A stretch of DNA of 64,000 nt from the NCBI RefSeq assembly GCF_003337305.1, contig NZ_QPJO01000001.1, positions 1 to 64,000 on the forward strand, read 5' to 3'. The notes beneath the pieces were generated by a model, which saw nothing but the letters and a program-made list of their open reading frames with translations, made no database searches and was not told the DNA's origin. Of the stretch, positions 28,501 to 36,610 are shown one piece after another. Within the stretch, counting starts at the first letter, position 1. The number at the start of each line of letters is the position of its first letter. The DNA is from Winogradskyella arenosi. GTDB taxonomy: Bacteria; Bacteroidota; Bacteroidia; Flavobacteriales; Flavobacteriaceae. Made by a program: the position numbers and the translations under genes.

Positions 28501-29912
28501 GTATATTGAAAGGCAACGGCTAAAACTTCGTCATTCAATAAACGTTGACTTAAAGAGATGTAACCTAACTTATCATTTAAAACGTAATCTTGTCCTTCAA
28601 TTAATTTGCTTGCCGATTCTAGTTTCCCATAATCAAAACCTTCTTGAATAGACACGTTAACCCCGCCTTGAATATTGGTGATATTTCTAACAGATTCTGT
28701 TAAAAGTGAGCCTGCCCCTCCGATGTTGGTAGGGTCAAAATCATTGTTTGCGTTATTTGGTTTAGCCCCAAGGCTATTAATAAATCCACTTGGTAAGGGA
28801 TCTAATCCTATATTTTCTGGGGATGACTCTCCTAAATCTTGAAACGCCACAATATTCCTTACATTATCGGTTTCATTGGTTCTGTTAGTCACCCAAACTT
28901 CAGCCCTTGTAATTTGCAAACCTTGATTATCAATAAACGGGTATTGCAATAAGGCCTTATCGTAAGTTTCTCTAAAATACTGCGCTAAAAAGAAGTGTCT
29001 ATTTTCATCGTAATCTTGGGCATAGAACTCAAATTCTTCAACTGTTCCCCCACCTTCAGCTACAACTGAGGTTGATTCGGATTGTTGTTCAGAAAACACT
29101 GCTGTGACTCTAGTTTTTCCAAATTGTAATTCGGTCTTAACCCCAAATAAACTTTGCGCTCCGGTAATAAGCGAACTGTTTAAAGGCATACTCACGTTAC
29201 CCACTTCAATCTTACGGATGATATCGTCTTCAGTTGGTGTATATTCTAATTTTACGACCTGTTGAAAATCGAAAGTAGCCTCGGTATCATAATTAGCAGT
29301 CACTTGAAGTTTTGTTCCTACTTTACCCAATAAGTTTAGGCTAATTCTTTGGTCAAAATCGAAGGTAAAATTCGACCGATTTTGAGGCGAAAGTGAAGGA
29401 TTATCTTGTTTTGAATACAGAATCCCTAAATCGACTTCTACAGAACCTTGAGGAATAATATTAATGGTATTCCCACCAAATATAGATTCAAAAAGTCCTG
29501 AGTTGACATAAAACTCAGGTAGTAAATTCTTTTGATCTTCTTCTGCGCCTTCCTTTTGGCCTGCCGCAGCATCGGCCATTTTCTTATAATAATTTTTTAG
29601 TTTTTCTTCTAAAACTAATTTTCTAAATTCCTCTGGTGTAAGAATTAAGGGATAATTGATATTAAAATTTCCAATCTTTTCTGAATAGACATAGCGGTCT
29701 AATACCGGATCATAAGTATACTTAGAAACGATACTACTAGGATTGGGCATGTTTAATTTACCAAAGGCAAATGTAGTTTTCGTAGAATCTTGTTCGCTTT
29801 CCGTTTCGGTTTCTTGGGCGAGGGCAAGATTTCCAAAGAGCATCATAAATGCTAATAGGTAATAACATTTAGAAGCGACGCTTTGCTTATGGTTAGGTGT
29901 ATTCAATTGCAT
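22599..29912 (-). CDS. sprA: Cell surface protein SprA, type IX secretion translocon and gliding protein
   Basis: At 2437 residues this is the largest gene here and has the size and character of SprA. SprA forms the very large outer-membrane barrel through which type IX secretion substrates leave, and is needed for gliding in flavobacteria. The signal peptide ends near MLFGNLALAQ. Many amphipathic strands and aromatic residues run throughout, ending in a typical outer-membrane final strand (TSVRSGITLRYNFGN). The ATG overlaps the ruvA stop by one base (TAATG), so it is translated from the ruvA transcript. The secreted protein at 1-2077 could be a substrate. Confidence 0.95.
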   Translation of the reverse strand: MQLNTPNHKQSVASKCYYLLAFMMLFGNLALAQETETESEQDSTKTTFAFGKLNMPNPSSIVSKYTYDPVLDRYVYSEKIGNFNINYPLILTPEEFRKLVLEEKLKNYYKKMADAAAGQKEGAEEDQKNLLPEFYVNSGLFESIFGGNTINIIPQGSVEVDLGILYSKQDNPSLSPQNRSNFTFDFDQRISLNLLGKVGTKLQVTANYDTEATFDFQQVVKLEYTPTEDDIIRKIEVGNVSMPLNSSLITGAQSLFGVKTELQFGKTRVTAVFSEQQSESTSVVAEGGGTVEEFEFYAQDYDENRHFFLAQYFRETYDKALLQYPFIDNQGLQITRAEVWVTNRTNETDNVRNIVAFQDLGESSPENIGLDPLPSGFINSLGAKPNNANNDFDPTNIGGAGSLLTESVRNITNIQGGVNVSIQEGFDYGKLESASKLIEGQDYVLNDKLGYISLSQRLLNDEVLAVAFQYTIGGQVYQVGEFANDGVDATTVDDTTGNTVVSNQSLVLKMLKSAVTSVEQPIWDLMMKNIYDTGAYQLDQEDFTLNIFYTEASAVNYITPATSNGVEVPFPTFDNNTPNDTSDDSQISETPLIRLFHLDKLNYNGDEQVQGDGFFDFVEGVTILAQNGKIIFTKTEPFGRYLFDVLDDDNNSSNNASDYEDIGDTQSGFNVNQKKYVYDILYKSTKTAALDEADKNKFQIKGRYTSSGSDSGIPIGAFNVARGSVTVTAGGRTLIEGVDYTVNYTLGRVEILDESLIASETPINISVENNAVFGQQTKRFTGVNVEHQFNENFLLGATLLNLNESPITQKANYASEPINNTIFGFNGNYSTEVPFLTRMVNKLPNIDTDVPSSLSLRGEFAYLLPGSSSGADFNDEATAYIDDFEGTQGSISLLSPLSWSLSSRPLNLPNNIPGVDGNGIENGYGRALLNWYTVDPIFYSTQRPSGITDDDISDLYTRRIFIEEIFDQDIVQGQTSVINTLDLAYYPAERGPYNFDPSAANGNNLNPSNSWAGITRQITSTDFEQANVEYIEFWVQDPFLDNPSNPGGKLFLNLGNISEDILKDGKKQYENGLPENGDVSILTRTDFGSVVPENQSLIYTFDTTGAERTNQDVGFDGFNDTEEIAEFGAEFGEDPSNDNYTYYLNTDGDIFERYRKYNGTEGNSPETFTDTNRGSTTQPDVEDINRDNTMNTINSYYEYEIDITNASLSLTNPIVNDIKEEQVTLPNGDTRDVKWYQFRIPIDDSDIREAVGGISDIRSIRFARLYLSNFTQNTVLRFATFDLVRSDWRRYTLDLDNDLTNDSPNVEFNVGVVGVQDNAGYLRPPGVEQEQLNNNNTIIDQNEQSLVLQACDLAPTDSKGVYKNIDLDMRQYKKLRMFIHAEAQDGQQLEPGEMVGFIRMGNDFTENYYQIEVPLLPTSDAEGSLREQTWPEQNEIEMPLEYLQTIKSLGISAGTLSNEDATIYNVIDGELDETPLGSLNTPYNDIVGTEKQQRIAIKGNPNFGDIRVLMVGVKNSGSTSMNSCSEVWFNELRMSDMDNEGGWAAILSMDTKIADFASINATGSRSTSGFGSIDQGPSERSLEDTQQYDFVTNVQLGQLFPKTWGVQLPFNYAQSEELITPKYDQYYNDLTLQSRIDAATTSEEADEIREQSEDYTKRQSINFIGVRKQKTGDTEKHFYDVENLTLNYSYNKVEHRDFEIENALDQTVRAGANYVYAFEPVKIEPFKKNDSLFTSKHWKILKDFNFNLLPSSFSINSDYNRQFNKQKFREVELTGDNIGIEELFRRDYTFDFQYAINYNLSDALSVNFTAANTNIIRNYFIDNQLDGLQDPELDVWDGFFDFGDPNYQTQQIQVNYELPLYKIPALSFLRSTYAYSGAFQWEKGSDLYSNLEIENPDTGEYETVNLGNSIQNSNTHNINTTLNMETLYKTLGLVKKGKQKSRARTRSTVASRRTPSPNPAASEEEDKPSAGEKAYNTFVNIVTMVKRMQFNYSENNGTYLPGYLPTPGFIGTLKPTVGYTFGSQSDIRSIAAENGWLTTYEDFNDQYTEVTNQSLDYSINLEPLTDLKIDLTGNRTYARTTTESFNTTDTNADGLSDEYNDLITNSYGNFSISTAIIKTAFGKSNENQSDAFDDFRANRYIVANRLAKEFYGDTPYGTDAEGYPEGFGKNSQKVLLPAFLAAYHGSDPESVNTGAFRDVPIPNWNLKYTGLMKLPWFKRTFKRFSVQHGYRSNYTVNQFITNLDYQDYDQDLGFTDPSNADALDQSGNFKNETLFSNINLEEQFSPLIKLDFEMKNSIKVLAEIKTDRLLSLSFDNNLLTEIQGKEFTLGLGYRIKDLRIRSELAGPKQIIVSDLNMSLDVSVRDNKTIIRYLDLENNQITAGQTIWGLQYNADYAFSKNLSAIFYFDYTFSEFAISTSFPQTSVRSGITLRYNFGN

Positions 29913-30493
29913 TATAAATTTTTTAGAGCTTCTTTAATAATCTGCTCTACTTGGGCATCAGGTTGGGCTTTTAATATTCTATCTACAACTTTTTCAGACT
30001 GTTTTTTGTTAAAACCTAAAACATCTAAAGCTGATAACGCTTCTTCTTTGTCCGTATTGTTCGGGGCTAGCGAAAGTTCGTCCATATCAAAGACTTTTAA
30101 CACTTTATCTTTTAAATCTATGATAACACGTTGTGCAGTTTTTATACCAATCCCTTTTACACTTTGTATTAAGGCCACATCGCCACTTGCTATTCCTTCC
30201 TTTACCTGATCTGGAGATAGGGATGATAACATGGTCCTTGCCGTGTTAGCACCAATACCATTTACAGAAATTAATAATTTAAAGATTTCACGTTCTACCT
30301 TAGATGAAAAGCCATAAAGTGTTTGAGCATCTTCGCGTACCAATAAATACGTGTAGATTCTGAGTTTTTCTTGGTCTGGAATTTGCGAAAACGTATGTAA
30401 TGATATGTTGATAAAATAACCGACACCATTGCAATCTATGACAATATCTGTTGGATTTTTTTCTACGAGCTTGCCTTCTATATGTGTAATCAT
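29912..30493 (-). CDS. ruvA: Holliday junction DNA helicase subunit RuvA
   Basis: Binds four-way junctions and loads RuvB for branch migration. The 193 residues have an OB-fold start (MITHIEGKLVEKNPTDIVID), two helix-hairpin-helix motifs (LISVNGIGANTARTML and LIQSVKGIGIKTAQRVIIDL) and a C-terminal RuvB-binding domain. ruvB lies 5 kb upstream at 35415 on the same strand rather than adjacent. Its stop overlaps the sprA start. Confidence 0.97.
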   Translation of the reverse strand: MITHIEGKLVEKNPTDIVIDCNGVGYFINISLHTFSQIPDQEKLRIYTYLLVREDAQTLYGFSSKVEREIFKLLISVNGIGANTARTMLSSLSPDQVKEGIASGDVALIQSVKGIGIKTAQRVIIDLKDKVLKVFDMDELSLAPNNTDKEEALSALDVLGFNKKQSEKVVDRILKAQPDAQVEQIIKEALKNL

Positions 30494-30515
30494 TTATAAA
30501 GAAAAGTTAAAAAAC

Positions 30516-30523
30516 CAAATGTA
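30516..30523 (-). promoter_or_regulatory. Putative -7 box of the ruvA-sprA operon
   Basis: TACATTTG on the minus strand, 23 bases before the ruvA start. No clear -33 TTG at the usual distance. Confidence 0.45.
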
Positions 30524-30599
30524 ATAAAATTATTTTCATTCTAGTGAATACCGGACTAGTATGAAAGTGAGAAAACGCTATAATTCAGCTATAAAACAT

Positions 30600-30623
30600 A
30601 AATGCCCACAGAATGTGAGCATT
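30600..30623 (-). terminator. Probable terminator after maeB
   Basis: AAATGCTCACA and TGTGGGCATTT on the minus strand form a stem with one wobble, followed by the T-rich ATGTTTTATAG. Weaker than the others because the T-run is interrupted. Confidence 0.55.
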
Positions 30624-30679
30624 TACGTCTAAAGTAATTTATGGTTTTAGTTCTAAGCTATAGAACGCAACATCTTTTA

Positions 30680-32962
30680 TTATTTAGCTTGTCTTTTCTC
30701 GCGTTCTTGAGCATCTACAACAGCAATAGCCGCCATATTAACAATCTCATCTACACTGGCGCCTAATTGCAAAATATGCACCGGTTTACGCATCCCCATC
30801 ATTATAGGCCCAATAGATTCTGATTTGTTCAGTTCTTTCATAAGCTTATAAGTAATATTGGCCGCATCTAAGTTTGGAAAAATAAGCGTATTCACTTTAC
30901 GTCCTGCCAATTTAGAAAACGGAAAAATATCTTGTAGCATTTTTGCATTTAACGCGAAATCCGTTTGTAATTCGCCATCTACAACCATATCCGGATACGC
31001 TTTATGTAAGTATGAAACAGCATCATTTACTTTCTCTGCTCTTGGATTCTCAGAAGAACCAAAGTTAGAATAAGAAATCATAGCGGTTACAGGTTCTATA
31101 CCAAACATTTTTGTGACTTGCGAAGTCATTCTAGCAATCTTAGCTAAGGTTTGTGCTGAAGGATCAATATTTATTGAAGTATCACTTAAAAACATCGGAC
31201 CACGTTCCGTCATCATTAAGTTCGTGGTTGCTACTCTAGATACGCCATCTGCCATACCTACCAATTCTAACATCGGTTTTACCACTGACGGATAATTACG
31301 AGAGTATCCTGTAATTAGCGAGTCTGCATCGCCTACATTAACCATCATAGCCGCAAAATAATTACGCTCGCGCATTTTCTTTTGTGCAGAATAGATCGTC
31401 ACCCCTTGACGTTGGCGTTTTTCCCAATACACCTTAGCATATCTATTTTTACGCTCCGTCTCTTCGTCAGATTTAGGGTCTACAATTGGCACATTGGCAT
31501 CAAATTCTAACTCCGCCATCAAAGCAACAATCGTTTCTTTTCGTCCTAATAAAATAGGATGTGCAATTCCTTCTTCATACACAATTTGCGCCGCTTTTAA
31601 GACATCGAGCTGATCGGCCTCTGCAAAAACCACACGTTTAGGGTTGGCTTTAGCACGTCCTAATAACATACGTACCAATTTATTATCCGAGCCTAAACGC
31701 TCTAATAATATATTTTCGTAACGTGCCCAATCTTCAATAGGTTCTTTAGCTACACCACTTTCCATAGCGGCTTTAGCTACTGCTGGAGGTACTACTGCTA
31801 TTAATCTTGGATCGAATGGTTTTGGAATAATATAGTCTTTACCAAAGGCTAATCGGGTTTCGGCATAAGCGATATTCACTTGCTCAGGTACCGGTTCTTT
31901 GGCCAATTCAGATAAAGCTTTAACGGCAGCCATTTTCATAGCTTCGTTAATTTTTGTTGCTCTTACATCTAAAGCCCCTCTAAATATAAAAGGAAATCCA
32001 AGGACATTATTCACTTGGTTAGGATGGTCACTACGTCCGGTAGCCATGATAATATCATCTCTGGTATCAATGGCCAATTGGTAGTTAATCTCAGGAACCG
32101 GATTCGCCATTGCAAAAACAATAGGGTTTTCGGACATGGACAAGAGCATTTCTGGCGTTACAATATCGGGTTGTGATAAGCCAATAAATACATCTGCATC
32201 TTGCATAGCTTCGCTTAAGGTATCGATTTTACGATGCGTGGCGAACTCGGCTTTTTGTGACGTTAAATTATCTCTATCATCACGAATCACCCCTTTACTA
32301 TCGAGCATTACGATGTTTTCTCTACTTGCTCCACAAGCTTGATATAAACGTGTACATGAAATAGCGGCTGCACCTGCTCCACTGACCACAATTTTTACGT
32401 CTTTTATATTCTTTTCGGCAAGTTCTAAGGCATTGATTAAGGCGGCCGCTGAAATAATAGCAGTACCATGTTGATCATCGTGCATTACCGGAATGTCTAA
32501 CTCTTCCTTTAAACGACGTTCAATTTCAAACGCTTCTGGCGCTTTTATGTCTTCTAAGTTAATGCCCCCAAAAGTAGGTGCTATATTTTTTACAGTTTCT
32601 ATAAACGCATCTACGTCTTCCGTGTCTACCTCAATATCAAAAACATCAATATCAGCGAAGATTTTGAATAACAATCCCTTCCCTTCCATAACCGGCTTAG
32701 AGGCTTCAGGACCTATATTTCCTAAACCTAATACGGCGGTTCCGTTAGAAATCACGGCTACTAAATTTCCTTTAGCCGTGTATTTATAAACGTTCTCTAC
32801 TTCTTTGGCAATCTCTAAACAAGGTTCTGCCACACCGGGAGAATAGGCTAAAGATAAATCGCGTTGTGATGCATATTTTTTAGTCGGTACGACTTTTATT
32901 TTTCCAGGAGTTGGCTTAGCATGGTATACTAAGGCTTCTCTTCGTTTGCTTTGTTTGCTCAT
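30680..32962 (-). CDS. maeB: NADP-dependent malic enzyme with phosphotransacetylase-like C-terminal domain
   Basis: Converts malate to pyruvate and CO2 with NADPH formation. The 760 residues have a malic enzyme N-terminus (LSLAYSPGVAEPCLEIAKE; LEDIKAPEAFEIERRL; NAD(P)-binding VVSGAGAAAISCTRLY) up to about 425. A phosphate acetyl/butyryltransferase-like domain follows (about 430-760, with PIMMGMRKPVHILQLGASVD) that in MaeB is regulatory. Length and order are as in E. coli MaeB. It is flanked by its own promoter and a terminator. Confidence 0.96.
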   Translation of the reverse strand: MSKQSKRREALVYHAKPTPGKIKVVPTKKYASQRDLSLAYSPGVAEPCLEIAKEVENVYKYTAKGNLVAVISNGTAVLGLGNIGPEASKPVMEGKGLLFKIFADIDVFDIEVDTEDVDAFIETVKNIAPTFGGINLEDIKAPEAFEIERRLKEELDIPVMHDDQHGTAIISAAALINALELAEKNIKDVKIVVSGAGAAAISCTRLYQACGASRENIVMLDSKGVIRDDRDNLTSQKAEFATHRKIDTLSEAMQDADVFIGLSQPDIVTPEMLLSMSENPIVFAMANPVPEINYQLAIDTRDDIIMATGRSDHPNQVNNVLGFPFIFRGALDVRATKINEAMKMAAVKALSELAKEPVPEQVNIAYAETRLAFGKDYIIPKPFDPRLIAVVPPAVAKAAMESGVAKEPIEDWARYENILLERLGSDNKLVRMLLGRAKANPKRVVFAEADQLDVLKAAQIVYEEGIAHPILLGRKETIVALMAELEFDANVPIVDPKSDEETERKNRYAKVYWEKRQRQGVTIYSAQKKMRERNYFAAMMVNVGDADSLITGYSRNYPSVVKPMLELVGMADGVSRVATTNLMMTERGPMFLSDTSINIDPSAQTLAKIARMTSQVTKMFGIEPVTAMISYSNFGSSENPRAEKVNDAVSYLHKAYPDMVVDGELQTDFALNAKMLQDIFPFSKLAGRKVNTLIFPNLDAANITYKLMKELNKSESIGPIMMGMRKPVHILQLGASVDEIVNMAAIAVVDAQEREKRQAK

Positions 32963-32982
32963 AATCTAATTGGATTAAGCTA

Positions 32983-32990
32983 CAAATATA
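32983..32990 (-). promoter_or_regulatory. Putative -7 box of maeB
   Basis: TATATTTG on the minus strand, 20 bases before the maeB start; a full match to TAnnTTTG. No clear TTG at -33. Confidence 0.45.
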
Positions 32991-33095
32991 AGTATTTGAG
33001 TCTTGGCTACAGATAGCTTTATTCTTAAAAAAGGACCTACAAGTTTTAAGTGAACTTTGAATGCGGTGCAGGCCTTATCATCATAGGCCTACAAC

Positions 33096-34025
33096 CTAAT
33101 CCTCCTTAAGAAAACGGATATTCCGTTCTAAGCCTGAAAATTTAGTGCGTTTTACAGCTGATTTTTGAAACACCTTGCTGAACGTGTCTTCTGTGATTTC
33201 TTCCCAATCCTTTTTAGTCATCTCCAATAATTCAGGATGCGGGTTGAATAAGGGTTCATTATGCGGTTTAGAAAAACGATTCCACGGGCAAACGTCTTGG
33301 CAGATGTCACAACCAAACATCCAATCTTCAAATTGGCCTTTAAACTCTGAAGGAATATTTTCTTTGAGTTCAATGGTAAAATACGAAATACATTTACTGC
33401 CATCCACCACATAAGGTGCGGTAATAGCTTCCGTGGGGCAAGCGTCTAAACAGGCAGTGCAGGTTCCGCAATGGTCGGTTACAGGCGTATCGTAATCTAA
33501 TTCTAAATCAATTATTAACTCGGCAATAAAATAAAACGACCCTACTTTTTGAGTTAATAAGTTAGAGTGTTTACCTATCCACCCTAATCCAGATTTTGCC
33601 GCCCACGCTTTATCTAAGACCGGAGCGGAATCGACAAAGGCACGTCCACCAACTTCTCCTATTTCATCTTGAATAAAATACAGGAGCGACTTTAATTTGT
33701 GTTTTATGACATGATGGTAATCGTTACCGTAAGCGTATTTTGAAATTTTATAGCTATCCTCGGTTTGTGTGTCTTCCGGATAATAATTCAGTAAAAGAGA
33801 CACCATACTTTTGGAACCTTCTACGAGTAAAGTAGGATCTAAACGCTTATCGAAATGATTTTCCATATAACGCATTTCACCATTGTTATTGTCTTTAAGC
33901 CAACGCTCTAATCGTGGGGCTTCCACTTCCAAAAACCCAGCTTGGCTGATGCCACAAGACAAAAAGCCGAGGCGTTTGGCTTCGGACTTTATCAACTCGG
34001 TATAGCGGGTTTTGTTATTGATCAT
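33096..34025 (-). CDS. queG: Epoxyqueuosine reductase QueG
   Basis: Cobalamin-dependent iron-sulfur enzyme for the last step of queuosine synthesis in tRNA. The 309 residues have the QueG domain and two 4Fe-4S motifs, [12 protein letters not shown] and [13 protein letters not shown]. The segment [20 protein letters not shown] is typical of QueG. Its ATG overlaps the P450 stop (ATGA), so the two are coupled, and ruvB probably heads the same transcript. The length is normal (some relatives have extra HEAT repeats, absent here). Confidence 0.95.
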   Translation of the reverse strand: MINNKTRYTELIKSEAKRLGFLSCGISQAGFLEVEAPRLERWLKDNNNGEMRYMENHFDKRLDPTLLVEGSKSMVSLLLNYYPEDTQTEDSYKISKYAYGNDYHHVIKHKLKSLLYFIQDEIGEVGGRAFVDSAPVLDKAWAAKSGLGWIGKHSNLLTQKVGSFYFIAELIIDLELDYDTPVTDHCGTCTACLDACPTEAITAPYVVDGSKCISYFTIELKENIPSEFKGQFEDWMFGCDICQDVCPWNRFSKPHNEPLFNPHPELLEMTKKDWEEITEDTFSKVFQKSAVKRTKFSGLERNIRFLKED

Positions 34026-35362
34026 TGGGTACGCGCTTCAAAGCTTAACCATGCATTTTTAGGCTTCAAGGTAATTAAAGGGGTAATGGCGATGTCTTTA
34101 AAATTGGGACTAATTTTATACCTACCTACCAATTCTGAAATGGCGATAATCATTTCAAACATGGCGAAATTATTTCCGATACATTTTCGGGGTCCCGCAC
34201 CAAAAGGGAAATATTGCGATGAGAATTTTCGGCCGCCTTCGCTAAAACGTTCTGGTAAAAAACACTCTGGTTGCTCCCATAATTTCGGATGACGGTGTAT
34301 TTCGTAGACGGAGAACAAGAGATTAGATCCGGCTTCAAAATGTAAGCCCTTAAACGTATCAGCTTCTTTGTTAACACGGTCAATAAAATAAACGGGAGGA
34401 TATAAACGCATGCCTTCTTCTATGACTTGCTGGCACACTTTTGACTGGGTTACTAAATCCATAAGGTCATCCGTACGCTCTAATATCGCTTCGCGTTCTT
34501 TCAAAATTCGGTCTTGCCATTCCGGATGTAAAGCCAAAAGTTGTGTTATAAACGTAAGGGCATTAGAGGTGGTCTCATGGCCCGCGGTAAATAAAATTAA
34601 AATCTCATCTATGAGTTGCTCCTCTTCCATAGGATTGCCATCCTCATACCGAGCATCTAATAACATGTCTAATAAGTCATCTTCCCTAAGCTTGGAGGCG
34701 CGACGTTCCTTTACAATGCGCTTTAGAATTTGACGTGCCTCACCGGTAAGCTCAATATGTTTTTTAATTTTTCCACTAAGGTTGAACCACCACCCTAAAT
34801 ACGGTTGACGCAATTCTTTAACCAACATTCTTTGAGCTGCCTCTGTGATATATTGCAATCTATTAATATCGGCTTCCGTAGCAGCAGAACTAAACAGTGA
34901 TTTTACCACCGCTTGAAACGCCAAATCATTTAAAATTGGAAAAGCGTCGAGGGATTTATTCGGAATAATTTTATCGTATTCTGAAGTAATAGCGCCTTTA
35001 ATACTGTCCAAAAGATTGGCTAATTGTTTTTTATGAAAGGCCGGCTGAATGAGTTTACGTTGCTTTTTCCAATGTTCTCCTTCCGCTGTTAATAAGCCCG
35101 TCCCCACGTACTTTACTAAATCTTCAGTTTGAATTTTAGATTTGGTATAGTTCTTATGGTTCTTCTTAAGTACATATTCTGCAAAGGCCGCATCTCTTGC
35201 AAAAACCACACTATTGGAGAATCCGATTTTGAGTCTAAAAACATCACCTTGTGCTTCAAAATTTTGATGATGAAATGGTAAAGGGTTCTTTAAAATTTCT
35301 AAGGAATGTTTAAAGAACCGATGCAACGGCACTACGGGTATGTTGTTATTGGCTTTCATCAT
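34022..35362 (-). CDS. Cytochrome P450
   Basis: Heme-thiolate monooxygenase. The 446 residues have the I-helix oxygen-binding motif [10 protein letters not shown], the ExxR pair in EEGMRLYPP and the heme-binding loop [14 protein letters not shown] with the axial Cys (about 394). There is no signal anchor and no fused reductase, so it is a soluble class that needs separate ferredoxin or flavodoxin partners; none is seen nearby. The substrate is unknown; the sequence looks closest to the CYP4/CYP102-like fatty-acid oxidiser group. It lies between ruvB and queG and overlaps queG by 4 bases. Confidence 0.93.
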   Translation of the reverse strand: MMKANNNIPVVPLHRFFKHSLEILKNPLPFHHQNFEAQGDVFRLKIGFSNSVVFARDAAFAEYVLKKNHKNYTKSKIQTEDLVKYVGTGLLTAEGEHWKKQRKLIQPAFHKKQLANLLDSIKGAITSEYDKIIPNKSLDAFPILNDLAFQAVVKSLFSSAATEADINRLQYITEAAQRMLVKELRQPYLGWWFNLSGKIKKHIELTGEARQILKRIVKERRASKLREDDLLDMLLDARYEDGNPMEEEQLIDEILILFTAGHETTSNALTFITQLLALHPEWQDRILKEREAILERTDDLMDLVTQSKVCQQVIEEGMRLYPPVYFIDRVNKEADTFKGLHFEAGSNLLFSVYEIHRHPKLWEQPECFLPERFSEGGRKFSSQYFPFGAGPRKCIGNNFAMFEMIIAISELVGRYKISPNFKDIAITPLITLKPKNAWLSFEARTQ

Positions 35363-35414
35363 ATAGCAATCTTAGTTCAGTTGAAGATGCAACCGATACA
35401 TCCCAAAAAAGGTC

Positions 35415-36437
35415 TTAGAATAATCCGCCTTGTGTAGGCCCTTTCATTTTACCCAAATGTTTATAGGCTTGTTCGGTAACCTCACGGCCTCTTGGGGTAC
35501 GCATAATAAAACCTTGTTGAATTAAGAAAGGCTCATAAACCTCTTCAACGGTTTCTACACTTTCACTGACTGCCGTGGCAATAGTACTAATCCCAACCGG
35601 CCCCCCTTTAAACTTATCAATGATGGTCGTTAGAATCTTATTATCCATCTCATCGAGTCCGTAGGCATCTACATTTAATGCTTTAAGAGCAAACTTAGCA
35701 ATAGCAATATCTATTTTTCCGTTCCCTTTAATTTGTGCAAAATCACGTACCCGTCTCAGTAGTGCATTGGCAATACGCGGGGTTCCACGACTACGACCTG
35801 CAATTTCTATAGCAGCCTCCATTGAAATAGGCATATCTAATATGGAAGCACTACGTTGAACGATAGTGGTTAATAGATCGGTTTTATAATATTGTAAGCG
35901 ACTTTGAATCCCAAAACGTGCGCGCATTGGTGCTGTAAGTAATCCAGATCGTGTTGTAGCACCTATTAAGGTAAAAGGGTTTAGATTAAGTTGCACCGTC
36001 CTAGCATTAGGTCCAGACTCAATCATAATATCAATCTTATAGTCTTCCATTGCGGAATAAAGATATTCCTCTACAATAGGACTTAATCGGTGTATTTCAT
36101 CAATAAACAAGACATCACGCTCGTCTAAGTTAGTAAGCAGCCCTGCTAAGTCCCCAGGCTTGTCTAAGACCGGACCTGAGGTCACTTTGATGCCCACATC
36201 TAACTCGTTTGATAAAATGTGCGCTAATGTCGTTTTTCCTAATCCTGGAGGACCGTGGAATAAGGTATGATCTAAGGCTTCACCACGAAGGTTTGCAGCC
36301 TGAACGAACACCAATAAATTTTCGAGTACCTGATCTTGACCTGTAAAATCTTCAAAGGATAAGGGTCTTAATTTCTTTTCAACATCCAATTCTTCAGAAC
36401 TGAAATGATCACTATTTGGGTTTAAGTTTTCGTTCAT
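35415..36437 (-). CDS. ruvB: Holliday junction DNA helicase subunit RuvB
   Basis: AAA+ motor of branch migration. The 340 residues have Walker A ([14 protein letters not shown]), Walker B/DEIH ([13 protein letters not shown]), sensor 1 ([20 protein letters not shown]) and a winged-helix C-terminus ([16 protein letters not shown]). The length is normal. It has its own -7 box overlapping the cox operon terminator and probably leads a ruvB-P450-queG transcript. Confidence 0.97.
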   Translation of the reverse strand: MNENLNPNSDHFSSEELDVEKKLRPLSFEDFTGQDQVLENLLVFVQAANLRGEALDHTLFHGPPGLGKTTLAHILSNELDVGIKVTSGPVLDKPGDLAGLLTNLDERDVLFIDEIHRLSPIVEEYLYSAMEDYKIDIMIESGPNARTVQLNLNPFTLIGATTRSGLLTAPMRARFGIQSRLQYYKTDLLTTIVQRSASILDMPISMEAAIEIAGRSRGTPRIANALLRRVRDFAQIKGNGKIDIAIAKFALKALNVDAYGLDEMDNKILTTIIDKFKGGPVGISTIATAVSESVETVEEVYEPFLIQQGFIMRTPRGREVTEQAYKHLGKMKGPTQGGLF

Positions 36438-36521
36438 CTTTAGTTCCCGTAATCCTGGGAATCTTTTAAGGTTAAATATGGTCTCTGAAGTCTATACAGA
36501 AGGCCTAAATACATTCAAAAC

Positions 36522-36529
36522 AAATATAA
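36522..36529 (-). promoter_or_regulatory. Putative -7 box of ruvB
   Basis: TATATTTG on the minus strand, directly after the T-run of the cox operon terminator and 84 bases before the ruvB start. No clear TTG at -33. Confidence 0.45.
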
Positions 36530-36534
36530 CGAAA

Positions 36535-36562
36535 AAGCCTTTCTGAAAACAGAAAGGCTTTG
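36535..36562 (-). terminator. Terminator of the act-cta respiratory operon
   Basis: Perfect 12-bp stem (36535-36546 with 36551-36562), 4-base loop and TTTTT on the minus strand, 49 bases after the ctaD stop. Confidence 0.88.
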
Positions 36563-36610
36563 TTATTATAACGCGTTTAACAACGCTCCCTTATAAAAGG
36601 GTTATAGCTT

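Noticed and set aside
33048-33092. AGGCCT-rich inverted repeat after queG
   Set aside because: The stem is bulged and there is no T-run, so it was not called a terminator.
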